Origin: an uncultured Armatimonadota bacterium
GTDB taxonomy: Bacteria; Armatimonadota; Armatimonadia; Armatimonadales; Armatimonadaceae
Assembly (NCBI GenBank): GCA_903910385.1
Contig: CAIVZM010000018.1
Location: forward strand, 1 to 64,000
DNA length: 64,000 bases
Direction of reading: 5' to 3'
Positions within the stretch are counted from its first letter, which is position 1, and every line of letters begins with the position of its first letter. Below the pieces are notes generated by a model. That model had not been told where the DNA came from and did not search any database. It saw only the letters and a program-made list of their open reading frames with translations. The position numbers were made by a program, and so were the translations under genes. Positions 1-6,812 of this stretch are shown here, piece after piece.

Positions 1-726
1 TATGGAGTGTCCATCGCACCAGAGGAAGGTGGTCTAACCCTGATGCCGTTCTATGACATACTGAATCTGTGGGATATACGGGTCCTGAAGGGTACGAGGC
101 GATGTTTTACTGACAATCGGATTGCTGGCGACATCGGGCCATCGGAAATCGAAGTCATACGGCCCGCCGCCGGGAGCTTCCGCAAAGAATACGGTGTCGG
201 AAGGAAGGGCAAAGGCAGCCAGTGACTTTCCCGCAGGCGTGGAGTCCGATGCAATATCGAATTGCCCATAAGCGCGATTATACGAATAAGAGCCGTATTT
301 GCGGGTCGTTTCCCCGGTCTTCAACGCGGTGCGGGGGATGTAAACGAGGCTGGAAGCCGATGGACAGGTAAAAATCTGGACGTTCTTGACATACGGTTGA
401 ATAGCGTCCATCCACTTGTAGCGCTCCGGAACATCGCCGATGGCGGTCGTCGCCTCCGGGCCGGTTCCACCGGTATCGGTGGGACCATACCAGTTGCGCG
501 GCGTGGTTTCATCATAGTCCTGCGCATACATGAGCGCGGCAAGACCCATTTGCTTGGTATTGGAGAGGCAAGAAGTCTGCCGCGCTTTTTCGCGCGCCTG
601 AGCGAAGACAGGAAAAAGAATGGCAGCCAGTATCGCTATAATGGCTATGACAACAAGCAATTCTATCAAAGTAAATGCTGCGTCATGACGAGGAGTCGGG
701 ACGCGAAATCGGGCTTGCGAGTTCAA
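1..726 (-). pseudogene. Pseudopilin (type II secretion/type IV-like, H-X9-DG family) with in-frame TAG
   Basis: The protein begins at TTG (724-726), 6 nt after an AAGGA ribosome site. It has a short leader, the class III prepilin cleavage and methylation motif FTLIELLVV at residues 18-26, a hydrophobic helix, and then the [12 protein letters not shown] and [16 protein letters not shown] segments that mark the Armatimonadota pseudopilin family. The frame stops at a TAG (34-36) after 230 residues. The same frame continues beyond the stop as TTFLWCDGHSI, and the interrupted stretch H-Q-G-stop-TTFLWC-D-G is an exact H-X9-DG motif, the C-terminal hallmark of this family. The reading frame then runs off the window. 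This is a one-codon nonsense change in an otherwise intact gene, or a sequencing error. TAG is a normal stop codon elsewhere in the window, so recoding is unlikely. Such proteins are abundant paralogues, probably assembled by a T2SS/T4P-like machine. Confidence 0.8.
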
Positions 727-950
727 ATACGTTCCTTTCTGAACGAGTAACGAATATTTTTCCGAACCAGTAATGGAGTTTTTTCATCGTTAACGATTTA
801 TTTTACTTGTTTTCTTGCATAACGCAAATGGAGTTATTTCAGGAAACACAAAGATTTCATCGTGCAATAATCCAATAAAAAAAACCGTCCCTGTCGCCGG
901 AGCGAAAAGGACGGGTTAAAGTTTGGGCTTTCAGGGAAAGGAAGAAGAAC
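727..950. other. Intergenic, with terminator of the papain-like gene
   Basis: This stretch separates two minus-strand genes. Positions 877-921 hold a hairpin with stem CCGTCC/GGACGG that, read on the minus strand, is followed by a run of eight T. It is a Rho-independent terminator for the cysteine-protease-like gene. The rest is AT-rich and presumably holds the pseudopilin promoter, but I cannot pick it out confidently. Confidence 0.55.
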
Positions 951-1808
951 TTAAAAAGAGATAGTGCGTATTGTCCAGAAGTCGCCGCACAGACCGGGAT
1001 CGGTGATATAAGCGTACGGCAAATTGAAATAACCATTCTCTCCCTGCTCAACGCCCCAAGAATTGCGAATAATAAATTGTTGCAATGACTCGTCGAATCC
1101 GACGCAGAGAACGCAATGTCCACCGATAGCGGCTTCTCCCGGCGCGGGTCGTGGCGTCACCGGGTTTATCTGTTTATCGACGAAACTCTCAAACACCGTG
1201 AAACCGAAGACGAAGGGGAAGCCACTGGCAAGACAGCCCTTCAACTGGTTAAGCGTTGGTATTACCCGTTGATATTGAGACACACGGGTTCGTTCCGCGA
1301 CTTCATAGCATTCCGGGGTCGGCGAACGGCCCGCCCGCGACGATTCCGGAAAGGGAGAGCCGGAGAGCGGAGCGGGGTTATCGTCGTAGGGCCACTCAGA
1401 TTCCGGACAAACGCCGAACTTCGCCGCGCACTTGATCACGTCCCGCAGTCCGGCGCCGCTATCGGAACCGGTGAGTCCGGCTATTTTCCTGCCGTTATAG
1501 TAAAGAAAAAGGCGGGAGGGCGCGAAATCGGGCGTCTTTCCGCCACGTAGTCGGTCATAACGGATGGCATCCGCGACGGCGGTAGCAGCGCTGGCGCCAA
1601 TGCGCCCCTGATCCGTCGGCAGACCGAAAAACGGGCGTAAATCCACTTTAGGCGGCAACGATGCCAGCGCCAGCGGCGGCGCCGCGTACAGATGGTCGCG
1701 GTAATCAGGCAAGTCAGGTATCCATCCCATTCTTTGAATCGAACGGGTCTGTTTTTCCTCAAATGACTTTTGCGACGACCCTGTCGCAAGATAATAGCGT
1801 CTTAACAT
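951..1808 (-). CDS. C1A papain-like protein, catalytic Cys replaced
   Basis: A 285-residue protein of the papain (C1A) fold, related to the bacterial group that opens with G-W-x-P-D-x-x-D-x-R-D; here GWIPDLPDYRDHLY. The oxyanion and active-site region reads DQGRIGASAATA, where homologues have DQGxxGSCxA, so the nucleophile position holds Ser. The other two active-site elements are intact: the His in GGHCVLCVGFD and the Asn in IIRNSWG. It may therefore be a binding protein, a regulator or a serine variant rather than a normal cysteine peptidase. No signal peptide is visible. I chose the ATG at 1806-1808 because a TATAAT box (1815-1820) sits exactly 7 nt upstream, so the message would be leaderless. 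An upstream GTG (1856) lies before this promoter and is unlikely. Confidence 0.75.
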   Translation of the reverse strand: MLRRYYLATGSSQKSFEEKQTRSIQRMGWIPDLPDYRDHLYAAPPLALASLPPKVDLRPFFGLPTDQGRIGASAATAVADAIRYDRLRGGKTPDFAPSRLFLYYNGRKIAGLTGSDSGAGLRDVIKCAAKFGVCPESEWPYDDNPAPLSGSPFPESSRAGRSPTPECYEVAERTRVSQYQRVIPTLNQLKGCLASGFPFVFGFTVFESFVDKQINPVTPRPAPGEAAIGGHCVLCVGFDESLQQFIIRNSWGVEQGENGYFNLPYAYITDPGLCGDFWTIRTISF

Positions 1809-1814
1809 AGCCGT

Positions 1815-1820
1815 ATTATA
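1815..1820 (-). promoter_or_regulatory. -10 box TATAAT giving a leaderless start
   Basis: A perfect TATAAT on the minus strand ends 7 nt before the ATG at 1808, placing the expected transcription start on the start codon itself. The -35 region is poor. Confidence 0.5.
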
Positions 1821-1856
1821 GTCATTGGCGGGGAAAATCACTGTGACTAAAATCAC

Positions 1857-2167
1857 ACCGGATCGTGATATTTGTCTCGCACCCCGGAGGCGCTGACGCC
1901 GGGATTATGCGCGACATGCTCCATGATGTCAATTTCGCCGCAACGGGGTCAATTTCGCCGCAACGGGGCCACATGCGGCGATGCGTGTAAAACTACAGTT
2001 CGTTGTTGCGAATCTTGCCGTATTCAAAGTTTCACTTGCGCGGGTCAGGCAATCCTTTGCCATTGAATTCGTCATTCCCGGCACACTTCCAACCCAAACC
2101 GGTAAAGTCATCGTCTGCATTGTGGAACAGGGGCATGATAATCGCTCTCCACTACCGAAATAGATTT
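1857..2167. other. Intergenic region with a 20-bp tandem duplication
   Basis: About 310 bases with no convincing gene. Positions 1928-1947 and 1948-1967 are two perfect head-to-tail copies of a 20-nt sequence (GTCAATTTCGCCGCAACGGG). Short frames elsewhere in the stretch have no ribosome site and no recognisable motif. Confidence 0.6.
1928..1967. repeat. Tandem duplication, 2 x 20 bp
   Basis: Two identical adjacent copies of GTCAATTTCGCCGCAACGGG. It is one of several two-copy intergenic duplications in the window. Confidence 0.95.
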
Positions 2168-3442
2168 TTACGCTCTGTCAAGCGTCAGCGCCCAGTCGTT
2201 ACCATGTCCCTGCGAAGGTGGATTGAACTCTTTTTCACCTGAGGCTTCGATAGTCCCGAAGGGCGAGGAAATGCCGGTACGCGGATCATACCAGGCGGCA
2301 TCGAAGGTTCCCCCGCCTATTTTCTCCAGATTCAGCGTGAACGGTTTTCCCGAAGCGGAGTAGACAAGGACAAACGCATTCTCGCTATCGCGTGTCGATC
2401 GAATATGATCCGTTCCTGTCAGCGCTCCGGAGACGATAAGCGACTGGTCTGGAATACGCGTCAGGTAAGGTCGCGCCAGTAATAATGCCTTCGCATGTTG
2501 CATTTGACCGGAACCGGGCAGATGTATCGCTTCCTGCCAGGGCGTTCGCGCCCAGGAGATCGGTTCGCGTCCCGGCGCGTACATCTGCCAGATATCATGG
2601 CAACCGTAGGTATGACCGCATGCGCCCGCAAACAACGCCCAGTAGAGATACTTCCGGCAATCGTAATCGTCGAGCCAGCCATTTTGCGGATTGAACGAAT
2701 TGGGATGATCTTCATAGCCCGGTTCGGCATCCAGGCAGGGCTTCGTCGGTGTCAGACGATAGATTTGCTCTATCAGATCGCCGTTGTTGCGGTCACGAGA
2801 ATGACCGGTCTGCCACATATTGAAATCCAGCCACTCGTCGCAGTGAAAATATTGCGCGGAATTCTGCATTCCCTGCGGATGGAAGGTCAACAGATGCGTT
2901 CCCCCGTCGCCTGACTTGATCCCTACCGCCATCGCCCTAATGATACGAACATGCTCCCGCGTCGTCAGCGCACGGTCACCGCCCAGAATCCAGATAATCG
3001 GCTTATCCCGGTAGCGCTTTCCGAGAAATTCTCCAAAGGTCTGTGCGTTCTCGACAGTGAAGACTTCAGGGCCTTTACCCCATGCCTTATGATATTTGTC
3101 GCCCCAGGTTGGCAACATCCCTATGGTCAATCCCAGCGATTCGGCTTTCTGAACAATATAATCGACATGCGCGAAATATTCTTCGTTGGGCTTTGTTGGA
3201 TTATCTTCGTGAAGCGGCGAATGTCCGTAGGGGTTTGGGTCACGGATACCGTCCAGTTCGGCAAGTACGACCGCCTGTATGACCGTGAACCCTTTGGCGG
3301 CGCGGTCTACGAGGTACATATCCGCTTCTTCCCGGTTCAGACGGTGGAACAATTCCCAGGCAGTATCTCCCAGATAAAAGAAAGGCGTTCCGTCATTGTG
3401 GACAAGGAAACGCTGGTTATCGCTGACTTTAAGGCGTGACAT
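2168..3442 (-). CDS. DUF4038/GH140-like glycoside hydrolase
   Basis: This 424-residue protein matches the apiosidase-like TIM-barrel family (DUF4038; the apiosidases are GH140). Its N-terminus has the usual pattern: a short beta strand, then FLVHNDGTPFFYLGDTAWE, followed by a barrel with TWGDKYH, IIWILGGDR, CLDAEPGYED and the late WALFAGACGHTYGCHDIW segment. The C-terminal 90 residues form the small beta domain that follows the barrel in these proteins (DUF5605/collagen-binding-like), including FDAAWYDPRTG. No signal peptide is visible, so it probably acts in the cytoplasm on imported plant or microbial oligosaccharides; the substrate cannot be read from sequence. A GGAGA ribosome site precedes the ATG. 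The gene starts 14 nt after a LacI-type regulator and is probably in the same operon. Confidence 0.8.
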   Translation of the reverse strand: MSRLKVSDNQRFLVHNDGTPFFYLGDTAWELFHRLNREEADMYLVDRAAKGFTVIQAVVLAELDGIRDPNPYGHSPLHEDNPTKPNEEYFAHVDYIVQKAESLGLTIGMLPTWGDKYHKAWGKGPEVFTVENAQTFGEFLGKRYRDKPIIWILGGDRALTTREHVRIIRAMAVGIKSGDGGTHLLTFHPQGMQNSAQYFHCDEWLDFNMWQTGHSRDRNNGDLIEQIYRLTPTKPCLDAEPGYEDHPNSFNPQNGWLDDYDCRKYLYWALFAGACGHTYGCHDIWQMYAPGREPISWARTPWQEAIHLPGSGQMQHAKALLLARPYLTRIPDQSLIVSGALTGTDHIRSTRDSENAFVLVYSASGKPFTLNLEKIGGGTFDAAWYDPRTGISSPFGTIEASGEKEFNPPSQGHGNDWALTLDRA

Positions 3443-3456
3443 GGGGGATTCTCCGT

Positions 3457-4518
3457 TCAGGTAGTATCACCGGGACGTAGCGAGACCGGCAGGACAGTTT
3501 CCTCCGGTACGATCTCGCCCCGCAGACGCTGGCACAAAAGGGAAACGGCGGTCCGTGCTACCGCAAGCATGGGGGAGGAGATCGTGGTAAGACCGCCCAG
3601 AGTCATTCCGTAGAGTTCGATGCCATCGAAGCCGATGATGGCGGCTTCCTCCGGGACACGGACGCCGCGTTCCTGTAATCGCTTTCTCAAAGCGATAGCC
3701 CCGACATCCGACCAGCAGGCGAATGCCGTCGGGCGTCTCCCCCTCGATTCCCCCGAAAAGAGCGCGACGAATTCGGGATCATCCCATGCGGGTACGCCCC
3801 AATCGGGAGGTCCTGCATTATCGGTGAGGTAGGTCTCAACCGTCATTTCCCGCGCCTGCGCTTCGGACAGGAATCCGGCATAACGCCGCGCCATGGAGAC
3901 AGGAGAACGACGCAAATCGATATAGACTACATCTCGATGCCCCTTTTCGTAGAGATGCGCCGCCATCAAGCGCCCTCCCTGAGCGTCGTCAGCGACTACG
4001 GAGGGAATTCCCGGAATGGCGTCCGCGATAGCGACCACAGGCAATTCCTCGCCGCGCAGATGCTCCGCCAGCGGGTCATCAGGGAATGTCAGCAGTATCA
4101 GGGCGTCCATCCGGCGATCAGAGAGGCGAGCGTAGACTTCCTGACTGGAGCGACCTTCAAAAGCGCCCTGCAACAACAAATCCATGCGCTCGGCGTTACA
4201 TCCCTCCTGAAGTCCCGCGATCACCTCAGCATCGAATGCGCTGGGGGGACCGGGCGAAAAGTAGCGGTAGTAGCCGAAAATGTGGGTGCGTCCGCCTTTG
4301 AGCGACCGGGCAAGAGCGTTGGGACGGTACCGGAGTTCCTCCGCCGCTTTCTGTATGCGTCGGCGCGTCTCCTCGGAGACGCGGGTTCCAGAGCGAGAAC
4401 CGTGCAGGGCGACGGAGACGGTAGCCGGACCGACGCCCGCCAGAGCCGCGACATCCTTCAACGTCGCGCCCCGAATACTTGCGCCAGAAGTTCCGATCTC
4501 TTTTTTTGGACGATTCAC
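3457..4518 (-). CDS. LacI-family transcriptional regulator
   Basis: A 353-residue repressor of the LacI/GalR type. The helix-turn-helix lies at residues 18-40 (LKDVAALAGVGPATVSVALH) followed by the hinge helix region RRRIQKAAEELRYRPNALARSL. The rest is a periplasmic-binding-protein-like effector domain ending in the typical DGIELYGMTLGGLTTISSP segment. The start is a GTG (4516-4518) with a weak ribosome site, placed about 27 nt downstream of a near-consensus sigma-70-type promoter. The next gene in the operon is a DUF4038 glycoside hydrolase, so a sugar released by that enzyme is the likely inducer. A three-copy 16-bp repeat abuts the -35 box and may be a binding site for this or another regulator. 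Confidence 0.9.
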   Translation of the reverse strand: MNRPKKEIGTSGASIRGATLKDVAALAGVGPATVSVALHGSRSGTRVSEETRRRIQKAAEELRYRPNALARSLKGGRTHIFGYYRYFSPGPPSAFDAEVIAGLQEGCNAERMDLLLQGAFEGRSSQEVYARLSDRRMDALILLTFPDDPLAEHLRGEELPVVAIADAIPGIPSVVADDAQGGRLMAAHLYEKGHRDVVYIDLRRSPVSMARRYAGFLSEAQAREMTVETYLTDNAGPPDWGVPAWDDPEFVALFSGESRGRRPTAFACWSDVGAIALRKRLQERGVRVPEEAAIIGFDGIELYGMTLGGLTTISSPMLAVARTAVSLLCQRLRGEIVPEETVLPVSLRPGDTT

Positions 4519-4551
4519 TACGGGTTTTCTGAACAGGCTTTGTTCCTAAGA

Positions 4552-4580
4552 ATTGTAAAACACGCTATTCATTCTGTCAA
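4552..4580 (-). promoter_or_regulatory. Promoter of the lacI-like operon (TTGACA-N17-TACAAT)
   Basis: On the minus strand the -35 hexamer TTGACA is at 4575-4580 and the -10 hexamer TACAAT at 4552-4557, separated by exactly 17 nt. It is the best canonical promoter in the window. Confidence 0.85.
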
Positions 4581-4624
4581 GATTGACTCTTTGCTCGATT
4601 GACTCTTTGCTCGATTGACTCTTT
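4581..4624. repeat. Tandem 16-bp repeat (2.7 copies) abutting the -35 box
   Basis: GATTGACTCTTTGCTC occurs at 4581-4596 and 4597-4612 and partly at 4613-4624. It begins one base upstream of the -35 hexamer of the lacI-like promoter and lies between two divergent genes, so it could act as a direct-repeat operator. A slippage-generated duplication is the simpler explanation. Confidence 0.9.
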
Positions 4625-4698
4625 TCCCGTCGAAAGGATCACAATGCGAATGTATCCTCATCGTTAAGACACATTTCTGATATAACGTATCATAAAGC

Positions 4699-5244
4699 AT
4701 GACCCGGCCCGCCGCGCTGACCCTGTCTCTGACAACTGTCGCCCTGCTTGCGCTGGCGACTGTGCATCTGTTCGCCGACCCCTTCGGACTCCATCGTTTC
4801 TGGAGCGAAGTGCGAGCGCAGAAACTGCCTTATCAGGATCCGGTTTATCTTCAGGAGCGCGCACAGTTCTATTACAGTAATGGCGATCGCGCCCTCGCCC
4901 ATGATATCTCACAGCGCATTCTGATGATCACGCCGAATAATAAGGAAGCCTATAAACTTCTTGCGGCGATTTATCTCAAAGACAAAAACTATCGCAAGGC
5001 GGAAGAGGCGGCGCGTGCGGCGACGCGCATCGACCCCACGGACGGTTATGCGCAGCTGGCGGTCGGGGAATCGTTACAGGGTCAGGGACTGGAGGACGCC
5101 GCAATTCAAGCATACCGGGCGGTGATCGCCAGCAAGACGACCGATGCGCGGCAACGAGAGATCGCCGTCGAAAAACTGGATCGAATCAAGCCCTCGCTAT
5201 CCAGAACGACCGAATTCCAACGCCTTGAAAAACCCCATCCATGA
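4699..5244 (+). CDS. Membrane-anchored TPR protein
   Basis: A 181-residue protein. Residues 4-24 form one hydrophobic segment (uncleaved anchor or signal peptide). Residues 50-150 contain about three tetratricopeptide units, seen as NNKEAYKLLAAIYLKDKNY, DPTDGYAQLAVGESLQGQGL and the flanking helices. It probably serves as a protein-interaction scaffold facing the periplasm. No Shine-Dalgarno is present. A TATAAC box (4681-4686) lies 12 nt upstream of the ATG, so the leader would be only about 6 nt. Its stop overlaps the next start as ATGA, implying translational coupling with the DUF6941-type gene. Confidence 0.75.
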   Translation: MTRPAALTLSLTTVALLALATVHLFADPFGLHRFWSEVRAQKLPYQDPVYLQERAQFYYSNGDRALAHDISQRILMITPNNKEAYKLLAAIYLKDKNYRKAEEAARAATRIDPTDGYAQLAVGESLQGQGLEDAAIQAYRAVIASKTTDARQREIAVEKLDRIKPSLSRTTEFQRLEKPHP

Positions 5245-5633
5245 ATGAAATTCCTCTGTGCGTCGCTCTGGTTCTCTGTAATGAGGTCATCGAAGACCGA
5301 CGAAGCGGCAATAAGACCCTCGTCGGTCTATTCAACAATATCGGCGCGGCGAACTTGCCTGCGCTTCATCCCCGGATGTTTCTGTTCGCAACTCTCACCG
5401 GCGGAATCGGTCTGTGGCCTTTCACTTTCCGGATTCTTTCCCCCAGCGGCGCTGAAGTAATGCGTATCGAGGATAAAACAGATTTTCAGGACCCATTTAT
5501 CGGGCATGATCTGGTTATAGAGTTGCGCAACTTACCGTTGAATGAAGAAGGTGTTTACTTTGTCGATCTTCTTGTCGGCGAAACGCCCCTCTTACATCGG
5601 CGATTCACGGTCAAAATTGTGAGTGAATCCTGA
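5241..5633 (+). CDS. DUF6941-like protein
   Basis: A 130-residue cytoplasmic protein resembling the DUF6941 family. The N-terminal pattern CVALVLCNEVIEDRRSGNKT, then LVGLFNNI and the later GVYFVDLLVGE strand are what I recognise. The function is unknown. It seems to be a single small beta-rich domain without catalytic motifs. Its ATG overlaps the TGA of the preceding TPR gene, so the two are cotranscribed and probably work together. The stop is followed by an AT-rich stretch and the promoter of a separate small transcript. Confidence 0.6.
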   Translation: MNEIPLCVALVLCNEVIEDRRSGNKTLVGLFNNIGAANLPALHPRMFLFATLTGGIGLWPFTFRILSPSGAEVMRIEDKTDFQDPFIGHDLVIELRNLPLNEEGVYFVDLLVGETPLLHRRFTVKIVSES

Positions 5634-5688
5634 ATTTATTTTCTAACAGCGAAAAAGAAAATAAAAATAAAAAAATATCGCCTGCTTG

Positions 5689-5718
5689 TTGACTTTTACC
5701 CCCTTCACAGGCGATAAT
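5689..5718 (+). promoter_or_regulatory. Promoter of the small transcript
   Basis: TTGACT (5689-5694) and GATAAT (5713-5718) are separated by 18 nt and follow an A/T-rich upstream element. The predicted start is near 5725. Confidence 0.7.
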
Positions 5719-5724
5719 AGATCA

Positions 5725-5903
5725 TCTTAATAATCAAGGAGGTGGTGGCTATATGGGTAGTCATAGTCTCCGAGGGGGTTTCGCGGGTTAGTTTTAGCCC
5801 ACGGTCTAGCCTGTTTGGGTAATGAACCAACCCAGGGGCGAACCTCTCCTCGAACGTCAGGCCCGGATACTGCGAAAGTGGCATCCGGGCCTCCGTGCTT
5901 TTT
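5725..5903 (+). ncRNA. Candidate structured small RNA or leader-peptide transcript, about 180 nt
   Basis: A transcript bounded by a good promoter and a strong terminator, with no long reading frame. It contains pairable segments: CGAGG near 5780 with CCTCG near 5848, a hairpin GGGTTA-GTTT-TAGCCC at 5786-5803, and the terminator stem of 9 bp at 5860-5891. It also contains a possible 12-codon frame (MGSHSLRGGFAG) at 5753-5791 preceded by AAGGAGGTG at 8 nt, so a tiny secreted or regulatory peptide is an alternative. The length and the stem-bubble-stem appearance recall 6S RNA, but I see no diagnostic match. It is a real transcription unit by its signals; its identity is unknown. Confidence 0.55.
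5860..5903 (+). terminator. Rho-independent terminator
   Basis: GGCCCGGAT (5860-5868) pairs perfectly with ATCCGGGCC (5883-5891) and is followed by T5 at 5899-5903. It overlaps the stop codon of the convergent DUF922 gene. Confidence 0.85.
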
Positions 5904-6634
5904 CAGGGTAAGGGATTTTCCAGCGCCTGCTTCAAGCGAAGCGCCCACAGCTTTTGCGCCGGGCGAATCGTTCCATGACGGGTTTCCTGATCGTAGCGTT
6001 TCTGCTCTTCCTGCATGGCGACGACCTCAGCATCGTAAATCGCTTTCACTTTCACGCCCAGATCGGCAAGCGCTTCCCGCGCCGAAGCGCCGCTTCCGGT
6101 TGGAAATGAGGAGGGAGCCAGCGCCTTCAGACGGCGCAAATGAATTTCATTGATATCTATATGCCCCTGCTCATGGGCGAGCAGACGAATATCATCCGAG
6201 GGAACGGTGGAGCGACGCCAGGATTTCGCACGATCAAAACCGCCTTCAAAGACGACTTCGGAAACTCTGGCATCATACGTAAGACCAACGCGACGGGCGG
6301 TAGAGGAGTAGCGAAACTTGATAAACGTCTGCGTTTGCGCCGACATTCCGGGCGCGTTATCGTCCACTTTGAAATCACTCCATCTCAGTTGTCGGTAGGA
6401 AAACCGGGATGGGGACACAGGGACGAGTCCGTTCGGGTTTATATCGTTTTGATCGGTTCCCGTAGATTGACCGACGGGATGGGCAGGTTCAGCACGATCC
6501 CGCGTTTCGGATTGGGCGGTAGCGACAGGAGAGGTTACCGTCATTATCGCGAACGCGACGAACGCCGAAACAACGATGGCAGAAACAGGAACGTGAGCAA
6601 ACCATTTCATACGCCTTTGTTTACGGGCGTTCAA
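5903..6634 (-). CDS. DUF922-type secreted zinc metalloprotease-like protein
   Basis: A 243-residue exported protein. An N-terminal signal peptide with a basic n-region and hydrophobic core ends near ATAQ (residue 41). After a low-complexity linker, the DUF922 domain starts at YRQLRWSDFKV. It carries the metal-binding helix LLAHEQGHIDINEIH, an HExxH motif with a downstream His and Glu, so a Zn-dependent peptidase is predicted. The substrate is unknown. The annotated start is a TTG. An ATG eight codons later (6610) has AAAGG close by and also leaves a complete signal peptide, so the true start is ambiguous. It is convergent with the small transcript at 5725-5903. Confidence 0.75.
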   Translation of the reverse strand: MNARKQRRMKWFAHVPVSAIVVSAFVAFAIMTVTSPVATAQSETRDRAEPAHPVGQSTGTDQNDINPNGLVPVSPSRFSYRQLRWSDFKVDDNAPGMSAQTQTFIKFRYSSTARRVGLTYDARVSEVVFEGGFDRAKSWRRSTVPSDDIRLLAHEQGHIDINEIHLRRLKALAPSSFPTGSGASAREALADLGVKVKAIYDAEVVAMQEEQKRYDQETRHGTIRPAQKLWALRLKQALENPLP

Positions 6635-6812
6635 GGAGAGAGATCACAAAAAAATTAGCCCGGCTCAGGCGGCTTTCGCCGTCCGGGTCGGGCCGGAGGA
6701 TGGTGTTTCTCGTGCAGTGGGAAACAGACTTGACGGGTCCGGAGAATGTTCACACTATTTTTTCGGATTGAAGAAAATTTTTTCCCCTCCGAAATAATTT
6801 ACTTCATAAGGA

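Noticed and set aside
1-60. TAG recoded as a sense codon in this genome
   Set aside because: Several intact genes in the window end in TAG (for example at 29867, 34890 and 35194) with sensible C-termini.
5725-5903. Firm identification as 6S RNA, SRP RNA or tmRNA
   Set aside because: The length and fold would suit 6S, but no diagnostic sequence of any of these RNAs is present, so only a generic small-transcript call is made.
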